From Entomortierella parvispora (Eukaryota; Mortierellomycota; Mortierellomycetes; Mortierellales; Mortierellaceae): a stretch of 64,000 bases of DNA. The translations under genes were made by a program, and so were the position numbers. Below the pieces are notes generated by a model. It searched no databases. It had not been told where the DNA came from and saw nothing but the letters and a program-made list of their open reading frames with translations. Position 1 is the first letter of the stretch, and every line of letters starts with the position of its first letter. Below are positions 33,065-46,005 of this stretch, one piece after another. The stretch lies in assembly GCA_963573315.1 (NCBI GenBank), contig OY752149.1, positions 1,116,001-1,180,000 of the forward strand, given 5' to 3'.

Positions 33065-36000
33065 ATGAATCACCAGCATCTGACAACTAATCTCACCTCG
33101 CGAACCGCCAGCCCAACTTCCATGAAAAAAGAGAATACAGGCTTTTCCTCGTGGAGTGAATTCGTGCAAGTTCCTCACTCCAGAGCAAGCGTTGTTTATG
33201 TACAAAACCCGGACCAGACTAAAATGCCTCTCAGAGAGTTATCCCACTCAAGATCTATCAGCAGCTCAATGTCCCAAGAGTATGCGCAAAAGCGAGCTCG
33301 CTATAGTGTATCGGCGGCCACACAGCGGGTACTAGAATGGCAACAGGAACAGCAAAGGTTCTTTGAAGATTCAATGGCGATGCCCCCACCCCCACCATTC
33401 AGCACCGTGCGCCAACCGACTCACCAGTCGACTCACCAACCGACGCAGAAACCACCTGTCCCGCCACGAATATTTGGTATTACTTCCCAAAGCTATTTCT
33501 CTCAGCCCCTTCAATCAAGTTCCTCGTCGTCATCACTACAGTCTTCCTTGAACTACCGCTTCACTGCGACTATCCCGTCACCGCCACAGAGTCCTGGTCC
33601 TGACTTCGGAAAGAGTCGGTTAACGCTTTCTCGTGAAACCTCCTCATCGGACCTCTCAGCGCACACGTCAACAGCTCCAAGGCTGATGTCCAATCCTCTG
33701 GGAAATCCCCAAGTGCCACCACCGCAGGTACAACTGGCACCACCACAAGCACAGCCGGTACTACCACAAGCACAACCGGCGCAACCACCAGGACAATTGG
33801 TGCCACCACAAGCACAAATGGCGCCACCACAGGCACAATCACAACCGGCGCCACCACAAACACAGCCATCGCCAATGAGCTGGAATGAATGTGTTCGTCT
33901 GCCCCTGGGTCGTCTTCCGAGATTGGCGGACTGTCGCCTCCATAACAAACACTTGTTGGCTCAAATTCCCTTTCGGACATCAGAGTCGCGAACACCTGGC
34001 TCAATGTACAGGCATTTCTTTCTCACTCTTGCACCAAATGTCGACGTCAAAGCTGTCAAGAGCAAGCTAGATAATTGTCGAGATTTGGAGTACGAAGACT
34101 ATGGCAAAGGGATTTATAATCCTTGTGAAAGGCCTCCCAATCGGCCCCGTCCTCCAAAGTCGGGGAAAAGAACTGTACATATTATCAAGTGCTTCCATTT
34201 GGAGAAAGATGGGACAATATGTGGAGAGACAATGCTTGCCAATTCGACCCGGAAGAGCGATCACTGCATGAAAAAACACGCTGCAACATGGCAAGCGTTG
34301 AACGATTTCCGTAGCGAGCAAACCCGAGGTAAAGCGCATCCCATCTCACATTTGTCCTCTTCAGTCCTCGCCAACCTGTTCTAGTCGCCCTTCGCGTTTC
34401 TACTGGGACGATTGAGTGATTAAATATGCCGACTAATATCGATATTCCTCACAAACCAACAAACAGGGGCCCAACAAGGTCGTCCATCCTCGGCCTACAC
34501 ATCTGCTCAGCTTTTCAACCCTGACAGACTTACTATTTTCGACCTTATCTCTGACTCTCAAGAAATCAAAACCTCGCAAAAATGTCAGGACATGCTCACC
34601 AAGACTAGACGAGCGATAGCGACATGTTCCCTCCATCTCGCGGTCTCTGGATTCCCATTTCGTGTCCTTCAAAGCGATTTCCTCCCAAATATTTTGGCTG
34701 TAGTGGGTATCGAGTTTATCATCCCCCCGATTGAAAAGATTCAAAGCGCTCTTGAGGAAATCTTTACATTGACAAAGTCCCGCCTAAACGACAAACTCGT
34801 CAAAGACGTTTTGAGAGGTTGTTACACTTGCGATATTTGGACATATCACCATCGCAGATATGTCGGCGTCACCTTCCGATATTTGGACTGGGATTTCAAA
34901 CCACAAGCCGTTGCCCTTGGATTCGAGGAGTTTACAGAGTCCGCTACAGCGCAAGATGTAGAGAAACATATCGGTAACTGGCTGCTGTTGTTATTTCAAT
35001 TCATTTACTAGCAGGTTCTCTGACCTCACGATACTATATCTACCAGTCATTAATCACACACAATTACCATTTGAAATTAGTCGAAAAACTCAGATCTTGG
35101 GATCTCCACGGTAAAACGTTTCCTGGCACTGCTGTAGACATGAATGGCATCGGGAAGACCATTCAGGACAAGTACTGGCCCAATAGGTCTTGGGTTTTCT
35201 GTCTTTCACAGAAGATGCGGCATTGTATTGAGGAAGCCTTTGAGAATTCTGAAGGCGCATCGATTTTGGTGGAAAAGGCGAGCCAGCTCTCATATAGTCT
35301 GCACACTCAGGCTGGAGCGAATCATCTTTTTAGGGCGCAAAAGGATTTTGACATTGTAAAATTCGCAACGATTGACCCTGCCAAGGCCCATTGGTATTCT
35401 TCCTTTATCGTGGCTATGCAGCTCTTGGATTTCGAGGACACGATTTTGCTTCTCTTGGGGATGCTCACGGCTAACAAGGTCGACGATGAACAGGAATGGT
35501 TTTGGGCTGTTCACGGCGACTCATTCCTGGACGCTGCCAAGTTCAAGACCTTGCGACAAGTGATCGACGTCCTACGCCCAGCAGCCGAGTTCATCGAGGC
35601 AGCTTCGGGGCATGGACCTGAAGTCTCCCGGTTATACCCAAAGATCAAGGAGATCCTTGATGACGAAGCTCTGCCACTAGCGCCTGAAGCTGTCCTATTC
35701 AAAGAATCCCTGCGCTCCGAACTCAAAGTGACCTTCCCCTTTGATAAGATTCCCGACGAAACTCTAATGGCGACGTTTTTAAACCCTGTCAACGTGGGTG
35801 GTTCACTTTTAGAGATGGAGATCGACGGCATCAAGCTGGTGGACAAAGCGGAGGGTCTGTTAAAGGATGCACAGGAGAAGCTCCTTGAATTGAACGTGCC
35901 GCTTTACACAAATGTACATGGCGAGGACTCCAGTGCAAATTATACGGCTGGTGGGATTCAACGGCGCCTTCGTTTTGATCTTACCGAGTACAGGCACTTT

Positions 36001-36318
36001 ATCCGCAAGGACGACGCTTGCGACCTCAAGATGGAAGAGTGGTGGAAGAATAATCAGGACACTTTCCCTGCTCTGGCCCCTCTTGCCCGGATATATCTAA
36101 GTGTGCAGGCATCCCCAGCAGATAGTAAGCCGTATATCGCCATTGTGAGATCAATGTTTACAAAGGAGAATCGCCCCTTAGGTAGTCAGGCTTTGAGACA
36201 TATGGTCTTGCTCAAGTCGTGGTTTAACTGCTACGTCAAAGGCATACAGGAAAGAAAAACGGAGATGGACTACGAAGATGGTATGGACGACGAAGATGAG
36301 ACGGACGACGAAGAATAA
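33065..36318 (+). CDS. hAT-transposase-derived protein with zinc finger and Pro/Gln repeat
   Basis: Three exons (33065-34328, 34467-34973, 35081-36318) give 1002 residues without any stop or frameshift. Residues 1-370 are disordered and unlike transposases; 217-272 is a tandem Pro-Gln-Ala repeat. A BED-like finger C-x9-C-x13-H-x4-H covers 376-405. The RNase H-like core begins with CYTCDIWTY (Asp544), matching the first catalytic Asp block of hAT transposases; an Asp in GTAVDMNGIGKT fits the usual T-D-N-x-x-N block poorly. The C-terminal hAT dimerisation region starts near 905 (EEWWKNNQDTFPALAPLARIYLSVQA), but the usual S-E-R-x-F-S is changed. The end is an acidic tail. No terminal inverted repeats or 8-bp duplication were recognised. 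A domesticated gene is likely; a recently immobilised element is the alternative. Confidence 0.75.
33714..33880 (+). repeat. In-frame CCACCACAAGCACAA-type minisatellite
   Basis: Within exon 1 of the hAT-derived gene, imperfect 12-15 bp units (CCACCACAAGCACA and variants) repeat about ten times and encode Pro-Gln-Ala-Gln blocks. The repeat keeps the frame open, as expected for a translated low-complexity linker. Confidence 0.8.
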
Positions 36319-36908
36319 ACGCGTTTCATTCCTCCTTCCGAACGTGGCAAGTGTCTGGACAGCATGTCTCTTTTTTTTTTTTTTTTTTTTTTTGGGTGAG
36401 ATCTAAAATTGCGGCATGGATACATGGGTGTGTAACAATGTCCAAGAGAACTTGGGCGCTCCTCGGGGCCCAAGATTTATCTCAAATTATCACCATCAGT
36501 GCTACCATCCCAGGAAAACTCGTATGGAAGCTCAACCCAGCTACCACTTTATTCTTGAATCAATTAGGCAAATACATGTAGTGGTGGCTTTGCTTTCGCG
36601 TATGAAGGCACCGACAAAAAAAAGCGCGTCAGAACGGTCTTAGGAAACAAAGTAATTATTGTCAGCACGAGAGTAAGATAGACAATGCGGTGCAAAGCTG
36701 CGAGGAGAGGAGTGGACGGAAAGAGAAAGATATGGAGTTTCGCGCCCACGGCGAAGCGTCTTGCCATGCGCCACCAAAACCAAGTCACGTTATCTAGAGC
36801 CCCTTAAAGAGCATTCATCGCCTCGTCCGCCGTCAATTGTTCGTTTCGCTTCCGTCCTCTGATCCACTCCCTCAACCCATTCACAACACCCATACATAAC
36901 TCACAGCC
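36319..36908. other. Intergenic region, hAT-derived gene to TOM22
   Basis: No gene is seen. A T-run of about 22 nt starts near 36371. The right end is a CT-rich leader before the TOM22 start. No inverted copy of the region upstream of the hAT gene was recognised here. Confidence 0.5.
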
Positions 36909-37483
36909 ATGGTCAAATTGGAAGAAGTCAGTCTCGATCACGTCGAGGAAGAGTACACAGATTCGGATTCCTCCTCCGTCTACTCCTCTGATGAGGAGGA
37001 GGGTGATGTTGACAACATCGAGTCAATCATGGACCGTATCTGGGCCCTGCAAGACGTCATCCCCGCAAAGACCCGCAAATCCATCAAGGACGGCTGCTCA
37101 TCTGTCTATGGTTGGGGAAAGACCGGTGCCAACTTCTTGGGCAACTCGGCCTGGGTTTTGACCACCAGCGCTTTGCTCTTGGTCCTCCCATTGATGATCG
37201 AGTTGGAGCACGAGCAGGGATTGGTCGAGTTTGAAAAGATGCAGCAACAGGGATCTCAGGCAAGTTTACAATACTATCTCTTTTTCTTGATGCCGCTTGT
37301 TTTCCTTATCCGAGCAAAAAGTTCTTGCAAGGAGATGTCATTCAACATTGGACACAGAAAGGGTTCGTTGTATGACCTAACGGTTTATTCCTTTTTTTTT
37401 CTTGTTGTTATTAGATGCTTTCGCAGCCCACCGGCCAGCAGCAACAGCAGAACAAGACTGGAATTGTCCCTCCAGGCTTCTAG
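36909..37483 (+). CDS. TOM22: Mitochondrial import receptor subunit Tom22
   Basis: Two exons (36909-37259, 37415-37483) give 139 residues. Tom22 is the central receptor of the outer-membrane TOM complex. The cytosolic domain is strongly acidic (DSDSSSVYSSDEEEGD), followed by IMDRIWALQDVIPAKTRK and GWGKTGANFLGN, family hallmarks. One membrane helix spans about 81-100 (AWVLTTSALLLVLPLMI), then an acidic intermembrane-space tail. The intron has a GC donor (CAG|GCAAGT) and a TTAG acceptor; splicing there gives the standard Tom22 ending IVPPGF, so the GC-AG intron is well supported. Confidence 0.92.
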
Positions 37484-38160
37484 ATGCATAAGAAAGCAGA
37501 CGTCTAAATATGCAATGGATCAGATCGGGAACGACATGGAGGATGCATATTGAAAGGACGGAGGACAGGGGGGGAGGACAGGAGGATCTATTGATCGGCA
37601 GTCTCTCCGAACCCCTTCTTTCAATCCTCTTTTCCGCGACTTGCAGCCTTCACTGCCTCAACGGGGGGCATAGAAGCAACCGATCCGTCTTTGATCTTGT
37701 TTTATCGTCGTAGTGTATATTATCATTTTCTGTTCTTTGTAACAAAAAAAATCCTTACTCAACTTCAAAGAAGCTGTGAACGACAAGCTGGTGCAGAAGG
37801 AGCGTATGTATGTGTTGGAGTAAATGTGTGTGACGAGTAGAGGCTAGGAAACGGCCTTGTCATCGAACATTGTAAAGATGAAAGAAGGACGGCGGAAAAG
37901 GCAGCAAAGAGATGTTCCAATTGGGCTGGCTGGTAGGAGGTCGAGCGGATGTTGTGAGCAGAGCGCCCTTTTTTTTGTTATTGATTTTGCGCTCAAAAAG
38001 CACACAGATTTTTTCCCCCTCTCTCCCACTGCCCCCTTCCACGACTCGCTCTCATCAGCAGAAAAAAAACTCCTCTTTCGCCTCTCATTTTTTTTTTTCT
38101 TCTTTTCGCGACATCACCCCATCACCCCATCCCAATCAACCCCTTGTCTTAATCATCATC
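37484..38160. other. TOM22 3' region and BQT4-like promoter
   Basis: The stretch holds no recognisable gene. The last 150 bp are pyrimidine-rich with several T-runs, like the leaders of other genes in the window. Confidence 0.5.
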
Positions 38161-39377
38161 ATGTCTGGATCTGTCGAGAAGACCACCGCTGTCGAGTCTG
38201 TTGCTGTCGAGCAGTCTATTACTTCACTCGAGGTCACCGAGGTCATCAAAGTCAGTGCCTCCACCGTGTCCTCTGTCGTCTCTTCCCCGTCCAAGAACAA
38301 GGCCGACCATCGCGAGCTGCCCATCTTTAGCAACCCCTTGTTGGCCAATGCCACCCAGGGCAACTCTGTCCCCATCAAGCCCAAGACCGGACGCGTCAAG
38401 GCCGGCGGCAAGACTGTCCCCGTGTTGAGGATCAGCGCCCCCAAGGTTGATGGCGAAGTGGTCGTCATGCGCAGGATGGATTCTGACCTCGTGAATGCCA
38501 CCTCCATGTTCAATGCTGCCTACCCTGCCATCTCTGAGAAGATGGAGGCCAAAGAGAGCGCGTTTGTCACGCGCAAGTACCAGGGCCAGGCCGAGAAGAC
38601 GGGCGCGCTTGCTGGTGTCTGGTAAGTCTGGAACAGAAATCCGTATTGTGGGGCGGAGGGACGGGAGGGTGCCGGCCTTCCCTCTCTTGGCTCAATGTGT
38701 GTGTGTGACATGTCAGGGACACAACCGCTCTGAAGAGCGTGGCAGAGAACTGACGGCGTGGCGATCCTTCTCATTTTGTCTTCATTTTCTTGTCTCGCTT
38801 GTGTTCGCCTACTAACTTGTGGTTTCGTTTTACAATCTGTGGCTCATCACAACAGGATCACCGTTGCTCAAGGTACAGACAGTAACTCAAACGATATGAT
38901 TCGACAACAACAGCAGCAAGAGGGGGATTGTCCCCTGCAGTCTAAAGATCATTCCTTGTCCTTTACCTGCATTCTCATTCACCTTATACTTCGATATGAT
39001 CCCTCCATTTAGCCAAGGAGCTTGCTCTCGAGTACGACATTGGCAAGTTCATGAGCACCTTGTTGGATGCACCCAACTCCAAGAACGCCCCTGCCGCCGC
39101 TGACACCACCGAGTTTGTCACCGAGGTCACCATTGTGGAGAAGTCTGTCGAAGTTGAGGTTCAGGCAAAGGAGATTGAGTCTGTCCAGGCCACAGCGGAG
39201 AAGTCGGAAGAGTTGACTGTTGCCGACGTTGCCGGCATGAAGCGTCGGATTGAGGAGCTCGAGGACCAGGCCTCCAGAGACAAGAAGAAGCTCCGTGGTT
39301 TGGTCGCTGTCGCTGTTGGTGCTGCCGGTATCGCTGCTGCCTCAGTGATTCCCCAGGTTCTCCCTTACTTCTCTTAA
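38161..39377 (+). CDS. Bqt4-like tail-anchored APSES/KilA-N domain protein
   Basis: Three exons (38161-38621, 38856-38872, 39013-39377) give 280 residues. An APSES/KilA-N-like domain spans about 75-185: VLRISAPKVDGEVVVMRRMD, then DLVNATSMFNAAYP and WITVAQAKELALEYDIG. This is the fold of Mbp1/Swi4-type DNA-binding domains. A coiled coil (about 231-255) leads into a C-terminal hydrophobic helix (about 256-277) with three residues after it. An APSES domain plus a tail anchor is the architecture of S. pombe Bqt4, an inner-nuclear-membrane protein that anchors telomeres. The middle exon is only 17 nt and encodes part of the conserved WITVAQ. Function is inferred from architecture. Confidence 0.75.
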
Positions 39378-39951
39378 ATGGCAATGTGTTTCTTGCCAGC
39401 TGCATTCCTTCCCCTCTGACGGCCAACCTGAACGACGGTGATTGACGCGATCTTTTCATCGAGCCTCTCAGTGTTCCTTCAGAGGGTTCATATCCTAGAA
39501 CCCTAGTTCAGGACATGCCCTCCCTGGACCAATTCGCATTCATCCGTTCTATTCACCCGCGACTTGTCGCGTGTCCGTTCCCTCCTGTTGTTCGTCGTTC
39601 TGTTGTCTTTTTTCTCGTTTCTGTCCTTCCCACACTTTCCCTGTTATGAATGTACCCTACCCTATTTATATATGCACCTCCTTTTGCCCATCCTAATGCT
39701 TTGTCTTTCTATTTCCTTCAACACCTCTACCCATTGTCAATAACTCTCCCAAAAACATTTGAAAAAATAAAAAAGACCTGTTCCTGGCTCTTGACGAAAG
39801 CTGCAGATTATTTTTAGCTGTCCAAGATGACATTTCAGGTTTAGGTGTGACAACGGTGCAACGGCTTCACCGCAACAGTGCTCCATTCCCTTCAAACCCT
39901 TGGCATTCAATTCTCATTACTCTTCTTCATTCCCCCAAACGACGATATTCC
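39378..39951. other. BQT4-like 3' region and chitinase leader
   Basis: No gene is seen. The sequence is T/C-rich, with AATAAAAAAG near 39766 as a likely polyadenylation signal of the upstream gene. A frame in phase with the chitinase reads back to about 39847, but has no ATG. Confidence 0.5.
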
Positions 39952-41484
<1,533 letters not shown>

Positions 41485-41604
41485 ACCCCGAAAACTGGTT
41501 TGGTGGCGTTCTTTGTCAAATAAATCCCGGATTTTTCTCTCTTTTTTTTTTTTGTACTTCATTCTCTCCCCCTGATCCTTTCTCCACTCGATTCTCAATT
41601 CTCC

Positions 41605-42626
41605 ATGTCCTGCATTGCTTCCATTCGCGGCGAGGCCGAGGCTCTTGTCAAGGAACAGATGGCTGATTACGATCCTTCTCATGACTGGTTTCATGTCGAT
41701 CGTGTGCGTCGCCTAGGTTAGTCCCTGCATTGTCTGGTCTGATTAGTTTCGTTCTAAGAGAGCAATGCGTCGCGTCAAACAAACAACGAGATAAAGTCTA
41801 ACAAACAAACGTCCCCCCCCGGGTTCACTCCAGCCCTCAATATCTGCGGACACCTTATCAAGGGCGGCGTGTCCGTGGATAAGGAGTTGGTTGAGTTTGC
41901 AGCCCTTTTCCATGACATCGGTGATGCAAAGTTTCACAAGGAAGGTCAGCCCACTGGCAGACAGATCATCACCGACTTTTTGATTCGACGTGGATACTCC
42001 AAGACGGAGACTGTTGCCAAGATTTGTGAGAACGTTTCCTTCCGAAAGGAATTGGCCGGAGTCAAGAACCCATGGGCAGAAAACTGTATTGAGCTTCATG
42101 TGTAAGAGGAGGGGGGGGGGGGGGGTTTTCGTCGTGTTTTTTTAGTCAATGTTTTTCAGTTTCGTCAACTCAGATTTACTCAAAATGTATCTATCGTTTG
42201 ACGGATCAAATTTTCAATTGTGTAGCGTTCAAGATGCCGATAAACTGGATGCGATAGGAGCTTTCGGTAAGGGCTTGATTTCATTCTATGGATACCCTCA
42301 TAATCTGGTTGTTCGTCCGAATCTAATCCAACGTTGGTTTTTTCTTTTTTGCGAAATCAGGTATTTTGAGATGCGCTGCCTACAGCGGTTACAAAAACCG
42401 TCCCCTCTATGATCCATCTGAGAAGCCCAAGAAGAACATGACCCATGAGGAGTACCAGGCCCAAACAAAGGCCAATGTTGGCACCGCCATTGGTCACTTT
42501 CACGAGAAGTTGTTCCGTCTCCAAGACATGATGAAAACTAAGCCTGCCCAGATTATGGCTATGAGGCGCCATAGTATCATGAGGAATTTTGTGGAGGAGA
42601 TTGAAGATGAGTTTGCTATGTGGTAA
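41605..42626 (+). CDS. HD-domain phosphohydrolase
   Basis: Four exons (41605-41716, 41834-42101, 42226-42266, 42361-42626) give 228 residues. The metal-binding HD superfamily pattern is complete: His in HDWFHVDRV, the HD pair in AALFHDIGD, and Asp in QDADKLDAIGAFG. The arrangement resembles the YedJ-like uncharacterised group of HD phosphohydrolases. The substrate is unknown. Intron 2 starts GTAAGAGGA and runs directly into a run of about 15 G. The start ATG is close behind the chitinase stop (about 120 bp), so the chitinase 3' end and this promoter are very tight. Confidence 0.88.
42106..42126. repeat. Poly-G run beside a splice donor
   Basis: About 15 consecutive G (with a few more interrupted by A just before) begin about nine bases into intron 2 of the HD-domain gene. 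The length is uncertain. Confidence 0.8.
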
Positions 42627-42784
42627 ACCCGTAGTTTAGACTAAAAAACTTATTCTTAGTCTTAATGAACCACGTCGACTTGCACATGTAATGACGATAT
42701 CGAGATTAGATATGCAAATAGTATTATTGTACAAAAGAAATGCAGGCCATTGTTGTCGTAGTCTATGATGTTCGTTTCTCTTAT

Positions 42785-43949
42785 CTATTCCAACCACATA
42801 ATGTATCCATGGACGGTCGCGCGCACTTCCTCACTGCCGGGGTCCTCCAAGAACATGGGCGTCATCTTTTCTTCCAGAACCTTCTCAACCTTGAATCCGA
42901 ATCCTCCAAGATCGCGCTCATCATCTGAGGACTCGTCCTCCGGTGGAGGGGGGATCACATCAGCAGCAGCGATCTCAAAGAACTTGTTGTCCGCGTCCGC
43001 AAGCCAAGGACGATGGTGTGTGAAGAACACGAAAACGCGACCCGTCTTTGGTTTGAGAGTTTCCTTACAGGTCTTAAGCATGGCGCGATGTTGGGAGTGG
43101 TTGAAGAGTAGATCCGATAAGATGATGGTATCAAAGAGTTGCTTCTGGGAGGGGTCCAGAGGAGGCTCCGATGATTCGGATCCAGAGATCAGAGTAGTGT
43201 TGCCAGTTTGAAGAAGGGAAGGGTTCAAATGGGCGAGGAGAGGACGAGTGTTGCTTCCCCAGAGGTATCCTTGCACGATTACGGTCTTGTCCTCGATTTG
43301 CTGAGGGACGACCTGCTCGGCATTGTATTGAATGTTGGCAATTAGGTCCTGATCCGGGTAGTCTGTGATAATGACCTAGAGAAGGCAAATTGACGCCATG
43401 AGTGACCCTAAAAATGAACTAAGAGGACTACGACTCCGAGGTGATCCGCACCCAATATCTTCTCGGCAATTGGCATGTGCTTTCCTAGGTATTGATGACA
43501 TACAACAGGCAGCACATACACCTACACACACTACACTTAGAACACTAGGCCATGATGGACCCATTGAACCAACGACAAATGAGCAAATAAGAAAAGGATT
43601 GCAAAATATGAGCAAAAGAGTTTACCTTGGAGGCACCATTGACAGCCGCCACAAAACTGGGAAGAGCAGCGCCAGCTCCAAGCTCGAGGACAGTCTTGTT
43701 GAAGGAGTGTTCTGGGTGTGAGTCCATCCAGTTAGCAAAGACCTTGGCCGCATTCCAGAGATGGTGACCCCAGAGGGGATGGGATCCGACCAAGCGCAAC
43801 TTGATCTCGCGTGGGGTCTTTGTTGCATCCGCACGAGTAAAGATCTCGAAGGTGGGCTTTGGTGGAGGAGGGCGGAAGTCCTTTGGCTCGGAAAACATAT
43901 CGCCCATCTCGCCCTCGGAAGAGTTTGAGGATTCGTCGTCAGAATGCAT
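42785..43949 (-). CDS. EFM7: Protein N-terminal and lysine methyltransferase EFM7/NNT1-like
   Basis: Two exons (43949-43626, 43375-42785) give 304 residues. Yeast Efm7 methylates the N-terminus and adjacent lysine of elongation factor eEF1A. The family stretch HPLWGHHLWNAAKVFANWMD precedes the SAM-binding motif I KTVLELGAGAALPS (about 90-102). Then come VIITDYPDQDLIANIQYN, DTIILSDLLFNHSQH and a late FTHHRPWLADADNKFFEIA. The N-terminus is acidic and Ser-rich. The 250-nt intron is longer than most in the window. The stop lies 158 bp from the stop of the convergent HD gene. Confidence 0.9.
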
Positions 43950-44442
43950 GCTAGTGGGGGTGGTGATGAAGGTCTAGAATCAATCAATGGGTGTGGCCCG
44001 AGCCAAGATAGAATAGAGGGTTGCTCTTTCAAAAAAAACAAATCGCATCTTCTGTGACTGTGGGCCAAACAAATGAAACAGGTCAAAAAGCTGGAAGACT
44101 CTCTATTTTCTTCCCCACTCATCACTTCCTTCCCATCCTGCCTGTCCCTCATCCCCGCCCATCCTTGCTTCCCCACTCCCTTCCTTCTTCACTCCCTTCC
44201 ACGTACTCACTCTCTCAATACCGGCCTACCATGTGGTCAGAAGGCTGAACGCTCGTCCTCCCATCCTCGTCTTTTATTTGCGCTACTTTTTTCTTCCTTT
44301 ATTGCCTCACAGAAGCACGCCACACGCCTCACTCCGCCTACTGCTTGTCTGCCTCTGGCCCCTCCCCTCTCTCTATCCTGCTTCCTCTAGCTCCTTTCTT
44401 CATCCTCTCTTCCTCTCCCACGTACCCCTCCTATCTCTATCA
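43950..44442. promoter_or_regulatory. Divergent promoter region EFM7 / ORT1
   Basis: The starts face apart across 493 bp. From 44100 to the ORT1 start the plus strand is strongly CT-rich, as in other leaders. No gene is seen. Confidence 0.5.
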
Positions 44443-45944
44443 ATGGCCCACTCTTACAGTCCCTTTCCCGACGCAAAGTTGACTGATCTCGGTGGTTCAG
44501 CCCATGAGACAAAGGTCGTAATCTCGGAAAAGAATGAGCAATCCCTCAAGGATCTCGCTTTTGGATCTGTAAGCTACTCAGTCAGACCTGTCTCCAAGGC
44601 CTGTCTTGCCGGAGAATCCAGGAATCCAGCTCCACTTCCAGTCTTGCTTACAGTCCTTTTGATTTACCCTTTGCAGATGGCAGGTGTTGCAGGCAAGTTT
44701 GTCGAGTTTCCTTTTGACACGGTCAAAGTTCGACTTCAGACTCAGCCATTGGACCACCCAATCTTCAAGGGTCCATTCGATTGTTTCCGCCAGACAGTCC
44801 GCAACGAGGGATTCCTCGGTCTCTACAATGTAAGGTCCAGTCTCTGCTATCCGTTCTGCATGGCAGAAGGCACAGTCCACCAAGATGCACCACCAGTCTA
44901 CTCGTCTGTTCAATTTTAGTGAAAAGTCAGCACAGCCTGGCGATACCCCACAATTGCCCCAATGGCCGCAGTGACCCCTTTTCGGGTCGAAGTGCACGGT
45001 TGTTGACAAATCTCTGACTCTTACTGAGACAATTTCCCTCCTATCATCACATCTTTAGGGTCTGTCCTCGCCCCTGGTCGGAGCAATGCTTGAGAACGCG
45101 GTGCTGTTTGTTGGATACAGACGGGCCCAGGACATGCTGCGTGAGTTTGTTGCAGTACCGGACCAGGATGCCACACCCGGAGCAGAGCCTGCTCCTCTCA
45201 GTATCCCAATGCTTTGCCTGTCAGGAGGAATCTCGGGCGTTTTTGCCTCTATGGTTTTGACGCCTGTGGAACTTGTAAAGTGCAAGTTGCAGGTCCAGCA
45301 GATTGGCCACTTGTATACCAAGGACCCCACTAAGGGACCTGTCCCCAAAGCCCTTCATTCTGGGCCACTTAGTGTCATCAAGCATATCTATACCCAACAT
45401 GGCCTCCGCGGATTCTATCTCGGCCATTTCCCCACCTTTCTTCGCGAGACTGGTGGCGGTGCTGCTTGGTTTGGATCGTACGAGGCTGTCTGCCGATTGT
45501 TGATCGCACGCGAGCAACTGACGGCTCCTTTGGGCAAGACTGTTACCCAGGGTGATTTAGCTGCACCCCACTTGATGTTTGCAGGCGCTCTTGCAGGAAT
45601 GGCCTACAACTTCATTCTCTTCCCCGCAGACTGCATCAAGAGCCACATGCAGACCCAGGACGAACTCCGTAGTCATACCCGAGCTGGCCATGGAGGTCAA
45701 TTTGTGCGACAGGGCTTCGTAGCTACGGGCAAGGAGATCTTCCGCTCCGAAGGCCTCCGGGGGCTGTACCGTGGATGCGGCATCACTGTCGCTCGTTCAG
45801 CGCCTTCCAGCGCGGTCATCTTTTTGACCTATGTAAGTTGCCCTCTGAATACTTGTTTTTAGATCAACGAATCCTTATAGTAACAGGAGTTTTTTTCTTT
45901 ATGCGCTCCCTCTCTAGGAATTGCTTTCTCGTCGCTTTTCATAA
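44443..45944 (+). CDS. ORT1: Mitochondrial ornithine carrier (Ort1/Arg11-like)
   Basis: Four exons (44443-44568, 44677-44829, 45059-45832, 45918-45944) give 359 residues. It is a mitochondrial carrier family member, which normally exchanges ornithine for protons across the inner membrane. The three signature repeats are visible: [23 protein letters not shown] and [11 protein letters not shown]. The [13 protein letters not shown] and [14 protein letters not shown] stretches match the ornithine/carnitine subgroup. The N-terminal 45 residues are an extension before the carrier core. The last exon encodes only eight residues. A carnitine/acylcarnitine or basic-amino-acid carrier is a possible alternative within the subgroup. 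Confidence 0.85.
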
Positions 45945-46005
45945 TAACTATCCTACAGATCTATCCAGCTTTCGTAAACGATCATAAAATATCCTTTTCC
46001 TCAAG

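Noticed and set aside
32940-36395. Poly-A before and poly-T after the hAT-derived gene as terminal inverted repeats
   Set aside because: They are plain homopolymers of different length, with no other matching bases and no flanking 8-bp duplication.
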